This document shows, in pieces, positions 43,657 to 55,205 of a stretch of DNA of 64,000 nucleotides (positions are counted from its first letter, which is position 1; each line of letters starts with the position of its first letter). Source of the DNA: Chenopodium formosanum (taxonomy: Eukaryota; Streptophyta; Magnoliopsida; Caryophyllales; Amaranthaceae). The notes below the pieces were generated by a model. The model had not been told where the DNA came from, searched no databases, and worked only from the letters and a program-made list of their open reading frames with translations. The stretch covers positions 30,688,728 through 30,752,727 of the forward strand of contig CM044871.1 of the NCBI GenBank assembly GCA_024500155.1, written 5' to 3'. The translations under genes were made by a program, and so were the position numbers.

Positions 43657-44110
43657 ATGAATAACATGGATATAACTCAAGTTCGATTTGCTATGAATGG
43701 TGAAGAATTATGTCTTGCTGACAGTGCAACTACTCATACAATACTTAAAAAATATTTCTCTCATTTGATGATGAAAAGAACTAATGTGAGTACCATATCG
43801 GGTAGTACAAATATCATTGAGGGCTCCGGAAGAGCCACTATAAAGTTGCCTTGGGGAACTGAAATTAAAATAATTGATGCTTTATACTTCCCATTGTCTC
43901 AAAGAAATTTATTAAGTTTTAAGGATATTTGCAACAATGGTTATCATATTGAAACAATCAATGAAAAAAATAACGAATTCCTTCAAATCACAAATATAAC
44001 TCAAGGCTCAAAACATGTTTTGGAGAAACTACCTACATTCTCTAGTGGTTTGTACTACACAAAAATCAATGCTATTGAAGCTCATGCTATAGTAAACCAG
44101 AAATTTACTG
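43657..44110 (+). pseudogene. Copia protease
   Basis: LCLADSATTHTILK holds the active site (ADSATTH, a form common in this copia group in place of DSGA). It is followed by ISGSTNIIEGSGRATIKL, ALYFPLSQRNLLSFKDI and GYHIETINEK. The frame is open from 43657 into the integrase pre-domain. Confidence 0.85.
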
Positions 44111-45201
44111 ATGATTTTGTTGTTTGGAATGACCGGTTAGGCCATCCCAGTTCAATAATGATGCGAAAAATAATTACGAATTCATGTGGACATTCTTTGA
44201 AGAGCCAGTAGATTCTTCATAATAACTTTTCATGTGCTGCTTGCTCGGAAGGCAAGTTGATTATTCGCCCATCAGCAACTAAAATTAATTTTGAATCAAT
44301 TAGTTTTCTGGAACGTATACAAGGAGATATTTGTGGGCCCATACATCCCCCATGTGGACCATTTAGATATTCTATGGTTTTAATTAATGCATCAACTAGA
44401 TGGTCACATGTGTCTTTGTTATCAACTCGTAACCTGGCGTTTGCGAGATTACTTGCCCAATTGATTAAGTTACGGGCACATTTTCCAGATACTCCCATTA
44501 AGACTATTCGGCTTGACAATGCTGGTGAATTTACATCTCAAGCTTTTAATGATTATTGCATGTCCATTGGGATAAATGTTGAACATCCTGTAGCACATGT
44601 TCATACACAAAACGGTCTAGCAGAGTCATTAATAAAACGAATTTAGTTAATTGCTAGACCATTGCTTATGAAATCCAATCTCCCAATTTCTACTTGGGGA
44701 CATGCTACATTACATGCAACAACACTAATTCACATTAGGACAACAAGTTATCACAAGTTCTCCCCATTACAATTGGTTTATGGTCAGGAACCAAATATTT
44801 CCCATCTAAGAATTTTTGGATGTGCGGATTATGTTCCAATAGCTCCACCACAACGCACTAAGATGGGTCCTCAAAGGAGGTTGGGGATATATGTTGGGTT
44901 TGAATCCCCGTCAATAATTAAATATCTTGAGCCTACAACACGGGATTTATTTACGGCTCGTTTTGCAGATTGTCATTTTAACAAGTCACTTTTCCCAACA
45001 TTAGGGGGAGAAAAGAGAGAGCTGGAAAAGGAAATTAAATGGAATGAATTATCATTATCCTATCTTGATCCTCGAACTAAACAATGTGAACTGGAAGTTC
45101 AAAAGATAATTCATTTACAAAGTTTAGTGAATCAATTGCCAGACTCATTTGCTGACCCAAAAAGAGTGACCAAGTCACATATTCCAGCTGTTAATATTTA
45201 A
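44111..45201 (+). pseudogene. Copia integrase
   Basis: Pre-integrase WNDRLGHPSSIMMRKI with the zinc-binding His and, past a TAG at 44209-44211, CAACSEGK. The core has GDICGPIHPPCGPF, TIRLDNAGEFTSQAF and NGLAESLIKR (acids D, D, E). Another TAG at 44644-44646 and the GKR-like C-terminal LVYGQEPNISHLRIFGC region follow. The frame ends at 45199; the linker to RT is broken by stops to about 45490. Confidence 0.88.
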
Positions 45202-45498
45202 AATAAATGTCCCGGAAGGACAAAATAAAATTGCTAATGAGTCTAAACCACGCCAGAAACGTGGAAGACCAATAGGTTCCAAAGATAAGAATCCTCGGAA
45301 AAGAAAAGGAGCATTGATTGATGATGGTTAAATTGAAGAAACAATTTTCGAAGGATCTCCAGAAGAGACTTTAGACATGATACAAGAATAAATTCAGGTA
45401 CCTGATAATGAAGAAATTTCAATAAATTATATCATGTCTGGAATTACATGGAACCAAAATCAAATCGACGTCGATGATGTTATGTAGCATTAGATGTT

Positions 45499-46860
45499 AT
45501 GGATAATAATGAGGATCATGAACCAAAATCCATTGAAGAATGTAGACAAAGAAATGATTGGCCAAAATGGAAAGAAGCAATTGAAGCAGAATTAAAATCT
45601 CTTGGAAAAAGAGAAGTATTCGGACCTGTAGTCCGTACACCTGAAGGTGTAAAGCCAGTGGGATATAAATGGGTTTTGGTGCGAAATAGAAATGAAAAGG
45701 GTGAAGTTGTAAGATATAAGGCACGCTTAGTTGCACAAGGATTCTCACAAAGACCTGGTATTGATTTTGAGGAGACATATTCTCCTGTGGTTGATGCAAC
45801 AACTTTTAGATTTTTGATTAGTCTGGCAGTAAGAGAAGGACTTGACTTACGTTTGATGGATGTAGTCACAACTTATTTATATGGCCCACTGGATAATGAC
45901 ATTTACATGAAGCTCCCAAAAAGATTCAAACTGCGACAAGCAGCAAAATCTAGTTCTCGAGAACAGTTCTGTATTAAATTAAACAAATCTCTTTATGGAT
46001 TGAAACAATCTAAGTGTATGTGGTATAACCGTCTAAGTGAGTATTTGTTGAAAGAAGGTTATAAGAATGATCCTATCAGCCCATGTATTTTTATAAAGAA
46101 ATTTGGATTAGGATTTGTTATAATTGCAGTGTATGTTGATGATTTGAATATCATTGGAACTCTTGAAGAGATTTCAGTGACTGTCAATTATTTAAAGAAA
46201 GAGTTCGAAATGAAAGATCTAGGAAAGACAAAATTCTGCTTGGGGTTACAAATAGAGCACCTAGAGAATGGAATCCTTGTGCATCAATCAACATACATAG
46301 AAAAGGTTCTTAAAAGACTTTCTTTGGATACAGCACATCCATTGAGCAGCTCTATGGTTGTAAGATCACTTGAAGTAGAGAAAGATCCATTCCGACCTCG
46401 GGAAAATGATGAAGAAATTCTTGGTCCTGAAGTACCGTATCTTAGTGCAATTGGAGCACTAATGTACCTTGCAAGTCATACACAACCTGACATATCATTT
46501 TCAGTTAATTTATTAGCAAGGTTTAGTTCATGTCCAACCCGAAGGCATTGGAATGGGATTAAACATTTACTTCGTTACCTTCAAGGTACGAAGGATATGG
46601 GTTTATTTTTCCCAAAGTTGTCCAAAGAAAATTTGATTGGTTTTGCAGATGCAGGTTATTTATCTGATCCTCATAATGGTCGGTCACAAACTGGATATGT
46701 GTTCACATACGGTGGTACTGCCATTTCTTGGCGTTTCATGAAACAAACAATTGCAGCTACTTCTTCCAATCATTCTGAGATTTTAGCAATTTACGAGGCT
46801 AGTCGTGAATGTGTATGGTTAAGGTCGATAGTTCAACATATAAAAGAAGTTTGTGGCTAA
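45499..46860 (+). pseudogene. Copia reverse transcriptase and RNase H N-terminal part, 453 codons open
   Basis: WKEAIEAELKSL, YKWVLVRNRNEKGE, RYKARLVAQGFSQRPGIDF, LMDVVTTYLYGPLD, KSLYGLKQSKCMWYNRL and the catalytic YVDDLNII. It is followed by KYLSAIGALMYLASHTQPDI-type sequence, FADAGYLSDPHNGRSQTGY and ISWRFMKQTIAATSS (RNase H). This is the longest open frame in the window; the catalytic aspartates are intact. It ends at TAA 46858-46860 inside RNase H. Confidence 0.92.
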
Positions 46861-47137
46861 TCATCTGGGAAAGAGGCACCAACAACTTTATATGAGGATA
46901 ACGCTACTTGTATTGCTCAACTTAAGGAAGGATACATCAAAGGTGACAGAACAAAGCACATCTTACCCAAATTTTTCTTCTCTATCTCATGATCTTCAGA
47001 AGAATGGAGATATAAATGTATTGCAAATTCGTTCAAGTGAGAATTTAGCAGACTTATTTACCAAGGCTCTTCCGACAGCAACATTCAAAAAGTTAGCTTA
47101 CGGCATTGGATTGCGTCGTCTTAAAGATCTCAAGTGA
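46861..47137 (+). pseudogene. Copia RNase H C-terminal part
   Basis: Continues past the TAA with SSGKEAPTTLYEDNATCIAQL and TKHILPKFFF. A 4-base gain near 46985 shifts the frame to SHDLQKNGDINVLQIRSS and ENLADLFTKALP, ending LRRLKDLK at 47135. The LADLFTKALP motif is the standard end of copia pol. Confidence 0.85.
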
Positions 47138-47311
47138 TGTAGTAATGAGGGGGAGTTAATGCGCGCTGCACTCTTTTTTCCTTAACCATGGTTTTTTCCC
47201 ACTGCGTTTTCCTGGTAAGGTTTATAACGAGGCAACATCTTATGCGCATTATAGTGTATTATTTTGTACGGATTTTGTAGTAAATGTTAGTTATTGTTTT
47301 ATTCAATATAT

Positions 47312-47328
47312 AGTCATCCAAGGGGAAG
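47312..47328 (+). promoter_or_regulatory. Polypurine tract
   Basis: CATCCAAGGGGAAG immediately precedes the 3' LTR; AAGGGGAAG is the expected purine stretch. Confidence 0.75.
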
Positions 47329-47524
47329 TGTTATGATAATATCTAAATATGGATGACTATTATCCCATGTACAATCTAGAATATTCTAGAGTTGGGTATT
47401 TGTTCTTATCCATTGATGGAACCCTAGGTAATGTACATTATATATATCCCGTACTAGATGGAATATGAAATACAACGTAACAATCTTCCCTCATCTCTCT
47501 GTATTTTCTCTTCCATATTTAACA
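47329..47524 (+). repeat. 3' LTR of copia element, 196 bp
   Basis: Nearly identical to 41907-42102; followed by TAATT. Confidence 0.95.
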
Positions 47525-47848
47525 TAATTACAAAAATTCTTAATATATGATTATTGTTATCCCAACTATCCAAAATCACGTAAATATAGTAAGTATGAAA
47601 ACAAAAAATAAATAAAAAAATTATTCATATAGATAACAACTAAAAAAATGAAAAAATTTTATATTAACAAGAGAAATTACCATGTGCATATTCATGTGAT
47701 TGGTGTCGTTAATAAGAAAAAAAAAAAAAAACATTGATATGGATAACAATTAAATAGGATTTTATAAAGAATGATAAAATTTATGTAGAGAATATATGAT
47801 GTATTGCAGCTCGTGTTGTGTGCGGCCAGCCACACCGTGTGACCACTT

Positions 47849-48001
47849 AAAGTAACCCCTATAACATTGATTAAGTAACCCCTGTAATACCAATTAAGTA
47901 ACCCCTATATCACTGACCGAGTAACTCTATAACAATGATAAAGTAACCCCTTTAGCACTGATCAAGTAACCCCCATTACACTAGCAAAGTAACCCCTATA
48001 G
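47849..48001. repeat. Minisatellite of seven AAGTAACCCCT units
   Basis: Seven units of 22 to 24 bases, each starting (A)AGTAACCCC or a close variant and followed by TATAACATTGATT-like sequence. Inverted CAGCCACA/TGGCTG motifs flank it (47826, 48000-48016). It lies inside the Helitron, 3' of the copia insertion. Confidence 0.9.
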
Positions 48002-48372
48002 TGGCTGCCAGCCACATATAAGACTTTGTGGATGTATTGTATTTCCTTATAAATAGGGCTTAATTTAATTCACAATACATAGAAAAATATTAATTGTTTA
48101 TTTTCATAGACGGAGATCCCAAGATTCATGACCTTCGAGGATGCAATGGTAAACAATGATATCACAAGAAATATGTACCAGAATTACAAAGAAACGATAC
48201 ACTCTACACACTACATATTTAGACACAAGATACATAAATCAGAACTACAAAAAAAAGCACACATTTTTTTTAAAAAATATTTGTTAATATCATAATAATA
48301 ATAATAAAAAATATCACAAATCTAAAATAATATTAAAAATTAAGGCGTGCAATGCACGGGCTTCACACCTAG

Positions 48373-49115
48373 TATCTAATTAATACGGAGTACAAAGTAC
48401 TTAAAAAATAATACTCCGAATAGTATAAAAGATGATTCGGACTAAAAACTAATTCTAACTCAAAAGGCACATCCCATAAGCCAACCATCAATGTAAAATA
48501 GAGGGATATGTAATTACAAATTGACTATTTTTGTTTACCTAGACCGTTATAAAAATCTCAAACTTACATATTTGTATCTTAGTTTGACTTTTTTTCTTAA
48601 TAATTGTAATAGACAAAAATTATCTGGCTTGTCCGGCCAAATGTCCATAATTTTGTGGTTTGTAATTTACATGATTGACTTAGCACCTCCCATTATTATT
48701 CCTGGACATTAGCTTAGTTTGGCTCCTAGCTTAATTATACAACAAAAATAAATACATTTAAATAATATTATTATTTTTTTTTTATAAAAAAATTGTCCGT
48801 GAGAAAGGATTTAAGCAAAGTCAACTTCTAGGACGTTAAAACAAAGAGCTTCACGAGATACTTGCCAGCTTCTTTAACGTTTGCTAAAATGGCTCAAAAA
48901 CAACAAATTCAGACACCAAACTAATAAAAATAATGGAAGTAAAATGAGCTGTCAGAGTTGCAAATCTAAAACATCTGATCCTACATTTTTCAATTTGGGG
49001 TAGCAAGTGATGTTAATTTGTAAAGAAGTTTTTTACCTTTATAGAATGTTACCTAACGCCTTGTTCTTTTAGACTTCTTTGTATAATTTTTCAGTTCATT
49101 TAATTTCAGAAAATA

Positions 49116-49169
<54 letters not shown>

Positions 49170-49895
49170 TTACACAAAACACTCTGTATATCTATATGTA
49201 AGTGAAGTGTGCTGAATAGTTTTTAAATAGTAAAAACAAACAATATAAATAGAATCATTTAGTTAAATATAAAGCCTTACAAGTTTGATAAAAATTAAAA
49301 AATTCTCTTTTTTCTTAAATTTGCTCTTGTATAGTACAAGTGTACAACCATGAATTATTTTCATTGTCAATAATAAGTCATATTTTGTATCCAAATACTT
49401 ATATTTCCTTTGTTTCAAAAGTATTGGGTCACTAAATTTTAATATTTGCCAATACTTTAACCATTATATTTATATAAGTGATTAATTGAAACGACACATT
49501 GGGACGAACACAATTACATTTTACTTACTAATATTTAATTTTATATATGATTAAATTTAAACATATGAACAGTGACACTAGAAAAAAAATTTTCTAATTG
49601 AATTGAAACCTTGTTGTCTTAAGTTGCGTACATACACTTGTCTAAACTATTTTAGTTGTAAATTGTACTTATTAACTCATACGGAGTACATTATTAACTC
49701 ATATATTATCAAAGTTTGTTAGCCATACTTAATTCTCCCGCCTTAAGTAAGTGAAAATAAGGTGAAAAATATAAGGCGAAAAAAATACTTACTACTTAAT
49801 TTCGCAGTTTTTTACGAGTTGCAACTTTATCCATTTTACATTTGGCAATGCTTGTTTCAATCACTTATTCTCTAATTCTCATAAAGACTTTATAA
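48373..49895. other. Intergenic, AT-rich
   Basis: An (AAT)n microsatellite at about 49107-49169. TACGGAGTAC words at 48385 and 49680 are common remnants of MITE ends. No coding region was found. Confidence 0.55.
49107..49169. repeat. (AAT)n microsatellite
   Basis: About 20 continuous AAT units. Confidence 0.95.
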
Positions 49896-49901
49896 TCATG
49901 A

Positions 49902-50586
49902 TTAGAGTTGTCAAAAAATAATCCGAACCGAGAACCCGATCTAAACCGGCAATGATCAGAACCTGATCTGTACCCGAACAATGTGGTGAAACTAGTGATC
50001 TGTAACCTGACCTGAACCCGACTTGATGTTAACCGACAACCGATTTAATCCAACACTTTATGACCTGAACCCAACCTGCACCCGGTCTAATAGTAACCGT
50101 CAACCGATTTTATCCGACCCGACAACAATTTGAACCCGAACTAGTACCCGACCCAATTAGAACCTGAAAACAGTTATAGCCCAACACAACTTATTTTTGA
50201 CCCAAGTCATGAAAGATTTAATAAAATTTTACACACCTTTCGTATAGCTGGTGAGTTCTGTAAACCCTCAAATCCTCAATCCTTAACAAAATATTGGTAC
50301 AATTTGTTCATTGTATATACATTTTGTTTTCTATTACTTCGCAATTCGCATATAGCTAGGTTTGACAATGTTTAATCAAATTATGAATTTGACTCGAACC
50401 GAACCCGACTTAATTAGAAAAGGTAAACGACTCGAAATAATTTAAATCGAAATTAACCCGACCCGAATCTTAACTTGAACTTGATATGAGGCTAGATTGA
50501 CCCGATATAATTTGATCCTAATTCAACCCGAAACCTGATTTGATTCGACCCGAATCCGACTTGAATATCCAAATTAACAGCTCTAA
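49902..50586. mobile_element. TIR element filled with CCCGAAC-type repeats, 685 bp
   Basis: TTAGAGTTGTCA at the left and AACAGCTCTAA at the right are inverted repeats like those at 38448-39524. A 6-bp duplication TCATGA flanks it (49896-49901, 50587-50592). The two copies agree in TIR, duplication length and interior type but differ in length, so they are separate insertions of one family. Confidence 0.7.
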
Positions 50587-50592
50587 TCATGA

Positions 50593-51063
50593 TATTATAA
50601 AAGTATAAATTGAGATAAATTTAATCAACAAAACTCCACATAACTATGTGTTATAGTACACCCGAATACACCCAATAATAATATACACCCGGGAGCCGCC
50701 AGCCCACTAGTGAAGTAAGTTTATACAATTAAGAAACATAACATCGAACATGTTAGACAATTTGCATATAAACACTTTTGTAGTTTTGTATAAATCCAAT
50801 TTAAATTTATAGCAATATTAATATATATCGGATAATTTTATAACTTTTAACCTACTTAGGGATAACTTTGAACCTAAGGTGATATAATTACTTTCACTTA
50901 ACGAGATTAATTTTTACTCATTTAAAATAGTAACTTTATCATTAAAATATGAATAACTTTTTATTTATATATCGGAATAACTTTCATTTGTTTTGAGTTA
51001 ACTTTTAATTATTTTAGAGAAGTTTACCAAAATGTTTGTACACCAGATTATTATTATTATATA
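50593..51063. repeat. AT-rich region with recurrent ATAACTTT words
   Basis: Between 50833 and 51015 ATAACTTT or TAACTTTT occurs about eight times at 15 to 35 base spacing. It resembles the decayed minisatellites at 2720 and 47849 in style. No ends were found. Confidence 0.4.
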
Positions 51064-51100
51064 CTAGATGTAAGCTCGTGCGATGCACGGTTTTAGTGAA
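51064..51100 (-). mobile_element. Helitron 3' end (minus strand)
   Basis: Read on the minus strand: CCGTGCATCGCACGAGCTTA, CATCTAG, then T. This is the stem plus CTAG of a Helitron whose body extends to the right. The 5' end could not be chosen among several candidates in the AT-rich stretch to 53 kb. Confidence 0.55.
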
Positions 51101-52118
51101 TTATTTTATTTAATTTAAAATTTTGTATATTTATGAAGATCATTCATTAGATTTATGGATAAAATTTCTAATATTATAAGATAATGTTTTAATTTTAACA
51201 CTAAATTATCTTTTGTTGTTTTATTTATTTTACAGGACGCTTGAATTTAAAACCCCAAACTAACCTTATTCATTAATTTTGCTTATGTGACAATTTAAAT
51301 TTTTAATTCAAAAAAATAAAAATAAAAATGACAAATCTCGCTTTTTTAATTGATTAAACTAAGTCTTTTTCCTATGCGTTTTTTTTAATATACTCGTTCC
51401 GTTTAAAATGTTAGTGTTATTTATAATTGTTTAACTACTATTTAAAATTATGGGGAATTAGTCATATAAGATTTAGTTTAATTTTCTTTAGGATAACATG
51501 TTTCAATAACATTTTATAAAAGTATGATTTAATATGTTTATAAGATTAATTAATGATTTAAATTTTCAATCGCTATAATATAACTTCATAGATTTCATTC
51601 TTCTATCAATTTTGGGCGAAAGTGTTGAACAAAGTTGGCTTTAATTGAGGCATAAACGTAATCAACCTGTGATTAAAATAAGAAATTAATTTAATTTCAT
51701 ATATTCATAAAATAAATTAATTAAAAACTAAAGATTAGGCTTATAAAAAATTTAATAAATGTAAACAATTTATAATTAAAAATTATTAAAATCAAAATTT
51801 TATAATATTTGCTAGGGAGAGATTAAATATATTTGCAATAAAAAATTTGCGTCCAGTAAAAAAAAAAAAAATTTTTTTTTTGAGAGAAGATAATTATTAG
51901 TTTTTTATAAATAATTTAAATTTAAATTATTCACTATTCGTTGTTTTTAGCTATGTATTAAAATTCTTAAATCTTATTCGTCACTTTTGCTTAGGTGGCG
52001 AGTAAATTTTTAATTCTAAAATAAATTATTAATTTAATTTTTCATTAGACAAAATAATTCTTTTTCTTATGTGGCGCGTCGAATGCTTTCCGAAGATGCT
52101 TACTTTATTTATATAATG

Positions 52119-52207
<89 letters not shown>

Positions 52208-53048
52208 ATATATATTGAGACATGTTATAATAAACCTTTCTTTATGTAAAAGTAACATGTTCTTCTCAGCCAATTTGATCTTTTTATCAGTCTAGTTAAC
52301 TTTTTTTCTTAACAATTGTTTTTATCCTGAATTAAGTTAGTGATTCATTCTAATACTAATTCGTTATAAAGAATTGACCAATTAGCTAGTTTAATTTACA
52401 TGCGCATAGTCTTAAATTCAAGACCACATTAATATTTGAGAAATTTTTCTTTATTTTAGCATTCTGTAAAAATCTTCTTAAACTAGCTTTCCAAAGAATT
52501 TGTGACATAGAACAATCATACGTACACCATTTAATTAAAATGACCATTGTACAAGTAGTACTACTAAATTTTGCGACGCATTAAATAAAAAAGATATGGT
52601 CAAGGGCAAATATGGTCAATTGGTCAAGTCAGACAGTCAAGGTTTTTGACCTTTTATTTATTATTATGAATTTAATATTGTGGGGAGGTGGAAAAGAAAA
52701 GAAATTTGCAACCGTTAAAGTGGACCCTAATTTGATAGATTAGTAAAGTCAAAGTCACATTCTTCCAATTTTGTTCCTCTCTTTGAGTATTTTGTCATGT
52801 ACTAGTATTATTATTGTTGTTCTCGTGTTTGTGTTTTGTTATGATTTATGAATGATGTGTTGTGTTGTGGTATGTTTTGTTTTTGTTAATGGTACCACTA
52901 CAACTATAACTACTCCTACTACAATTCAATGCGTCGGTGAATATAGCTTCATCTTACCCTACATTCTATCATGTCCAAATTATATCATCATCAACCAATC
53001 ATCTTTCTAACGGTTTAAATTTTGGGATGAAATCTATATGTATCTTAA
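51101..53048. other. Intergenic, AT-rich
   Basis: Includes similar blocks at 51283, 51978 and 52065 (TTTTGCTTATGTGAC, TTTTGCTTAGGTGGC, TTTTTCTTATGTGGC), perhaps remnants of repeated Helitron insertions. An (AT)n microsatellite lies at 52128. No genes recognised. Confidence 0.5.
52128..52205. repeat. (AT)n microsatellite
   Basis: Pure TA repeat, about 39 units, followed by a CTATATATA variant. Confidence 0.95.
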
Positions 53049-53629
53049 CTAGTGTATGGCCTTAGCGATGCTCTGGGTTATTTTTCTTAACACCTGTAAT
53101 TGAAAAATTTATAATAGTTTCTCATTAAACCTTTGAATAAATTATTTATGGAACAACTATTGACTAATTATATAAACATGTTCTTGTAGAAAAATTATAT
53201 AGACATATCCTTTGTATATAATTTATAATATAATGAAAATAAAGACATAATTATTATCAAAATAATTAAATAACTAAAATTTATAACAATAGTTAATTTT
53301 TGTTGCTTTTATGTATTATCTCGTTGATCATAATTAGCAAATAATAGGATCAGTTATTTTTTTTTTTAAAGAATTGCAGTTATTAAATATTCAGATCTCC
53401 ATCCAATCCATATACTTATATATTTATGAGTCGAGTATTGAAACATTATTAATATATGGATGAGATGGTAAGACATCTATTGCATATTTTTTGTGGTTGT
53501 GAGTTCGAATCTCATGATACACATTTTTATTAGAATATGCTCATAGTTGAAAGATGACATGACGAGCGTGCCACGTGACACATAAACATTTTTAGGAACG
53601 CTTTTTAATATATTATAATAAAGTATAGA
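53049..53629 (-). mobile_element. Non-autonomous Helitron, 581 bp
   Basis: On the minus strand it starts TCTATACTTTATTATAATAT after an A and ends CCCAGAGCATCGCTAAGG, CCATACACTAG, followed by T. The subterminal TGTCACGTGGCACGC is shared in kind with 40497-41175. It contains a tRNA-like piece at 53455-53520 with GAGTTCGAATCTC. No Rep/helicase. Confidence 0.65.
53455..53520 (+). repeat. tRNA-like (SINE-related) module inside the Helitron
   Basis: TGGATGAGATGG (A-box-like, one mismatch) and AGTTCGAATCTC (B-box-like) lie 44 bases apart. No acceptor stem or CCA end, so not a tRNA gene. Confidence 0.45.
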
Positions 53630-54019
53630 TGTTATACCATGCATTATAACAATTATTCATGATGGTGGTGTTTTGAGTACATCATATACATAAAATAATT
53701 AACGCGTTTAATTTTTTAACTATTCACATACTCCCTCGTGTTTTAATATTTACAACACAAATTTGTTCACAATATTTAAGAAAAGTGAATTTTACACAAT
53801 TTAACAGACTTAGGTCATATTCTTTTGAGTTGTATTTTTATGCTCTATAGTACTAAAATTTGCTCTACTCTACTATATTCTACTCTCCTAACACCTACTC
53901 TGCTTTGTTTTGATCAGTATTAAACCGTAATTAATAATTACATGTTAGCAATAAATAGTTAATTATTTTTCTTGGAAGGATAAATAGTTAGTTATTAATA
54001 ATTAGTAATTAATAATTAG
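53630..54019. other. Intergenic, AT-rich
   Basis: ACTCCCTCGTGTTTTAATAT at 53731 looks like one terminus of a broken MITE. TAATTAATAATTAGT tandem words lie near 53990-54018. Confidence 0.4.
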
Positions 54020-54021
54020 TA

Positions 54022-54309
54022 CTCCCTCCGTCCTCGAAAGAACGACCCTTTTGGGTTGATTTCGTGGGTATTAATAAAGTTAAATAAAAAGAAATAAAAG
54101 TATATTGGAAAGATAAAATTACATGGGGTTTACAAAAAAGTAGAGAGAGATGGTAATAAAAGTATATATGGAAAAATAAAATTTTATATGGGGAAGCTAA
54201 TTTTGCACAAAATATTGTTGTAAATTGGTGGGTATTTTAATGCTAATGGGTCATTCTTTTTGGGACTAAAATTAGGCTAAATGGGTCGTTCTTTCGGGAA
54301 CGGAGGCAG
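54022..54309. mobile_element. Stowaway MITE, 288 bp
   Basis: CTCCCTCCGTCCTCGAAAGA at the left pairs with TCTTTCGGGAACGGAGGCAG at the right, with TA at both flanks (54020-54021, 54310-54311). The GAACGACCC and GGGTCGTTC parts also pair. Confidence 0.88.
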
Positions 54310-54340
54310 TAATAAATCAATAATAACGTAATAATTAGTA

Positions 54341-55205
54341 GGAAAATTGACTTAAAATAATACTAACTATTAACGGTGTGTGCAAAATAATACAACCTTT
54401 ACTATTTGCTATCAACAATACAACCTTTTGTACTACGTTGCAAAATGGTACGCTAGTCACCAAAGAAGACATTTTAAGGAGTGTTCCGTTCATTTTAATT
54501 ATTATATTATTTTTATTATTAATTTTTAATATTAAAGTATTTGTTTTCAAAAAACATTTTATGTAAATACTTTCATCCTACTCAAATTAATAATGCTCCG
54601 CCCCTTTGTTTGGCAGTTAATTTATTTCTCTAAAGAAAAAGTTTTCTACGCTATCAAACAAAAGTAAATAGGGTACTTAAATGCATATTATATTGATATC
54701 TTTAGTTTCAAAAAGTATATTAAAAACAAAAATTAACATAATATTTCCTTTGTTTTTTATACTTTTTTTTACGGGTTGTTTTTTTATACTTACAACACAC
54801 CTTTTGACATGCTAAGCAATTTCAAAAAATTATTATACTATGTAAGCGGACAAATTATGCTACAAGTTTTAATCGTAGCAATTAACACTTTCTTCTTAAT
54901 TTTTTAAACATAATACTTTCTTCTTATTGGTTGTAAAATTTTGTTGATTAATTTGTCCGTTTTTCTAGTCTAATATCTCCCTTAAAGTGTGTCATGTCAA
55001 AATAGTGTGTTATTATAAATAAAAAAAGGAATTATGTATTTTGGAAAAAAAAATAATTAATAGTATTAAAAGAATATAATAATAACTATGGACGAAATAT
55101 TCCTTGAGATACCTTCTACGATAGTTGGCGTACCATAATTGCACATATGTTAGGTTGTACCATTGAAAGAAAATAATTGAGGTCATATTATTTTGCACCC
55201 ACTGC
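54341..55205. mobile_element. MULE-like non-autonomous element (ends uncertain)
   Basis: GTGTGTGCAAAATAATACAACC (split here: GTGTGTGCAAAA then TAATACAACC) near 54377 is complementary to GGTCATATTATTTTGCACCC near 55182, and GCAAAATGGTACGC pairs with GCGTACCATAATTGC. The left end GGAAAATTGA resembles MULE ends in this window. Possible 9-bp flanks TAATTAGTA and TAGTTAGTA differ at one base. The arms are unequal. Confidence 0.5.

Larger units (their letters stand above)
41907..47524 (+). mobile_element. Ty1/copia element with near-identical short LTRs
   Basis: LTRs of 196 bp (41907-42102, 47329-47524) start TGTTATGATA, end TTTAACA and differ at about two positions. The 5-bp duplication TAATT flanks it (41902-41906, 47525-47529). 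Gag, protease, integrase, RT and RNase H follow in copia order on the + strand, with several stops and frameshifts. High LTR identity with a damaged polyprotein suggests that a defective copy moved with proteins supplied in trans. Confidence 0.95.
41605..48372 (+). mobile_element. Non-autonomous Helitron carrying a nested copia element
   Basis: The 5' end TCTAATATATACATATAAAG follows an A (41604). The 3' end has the stem CGTGC-AAT-GCACG (48346-48358), then CTTCACACCTAG (48361-48372), then T. Without the copia insertion (41907-47524 and one target copy) it is about 1.15 kb. It has no Rep/helicase gene. A minisatellite lies in its 3' half. Confidence 0.65.

Noticed and set aside
45499..46860. 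Host gene of 453 codons
   Set aside because: Copia reverse transcriptase with YVDD between identical LTRs.
47849..48001. Possible CRISPR-like array
   Set aside because: Units of 22-24 bases are degenerate and have no unique spacers of constant length. It lies in plant Helitron DNA and is a minisatellite.
53455..53520. tRNA gene
   Set aside because: Only A- and B-box-like motifs are present. No acceptor stem or anticodon arm can be folded.
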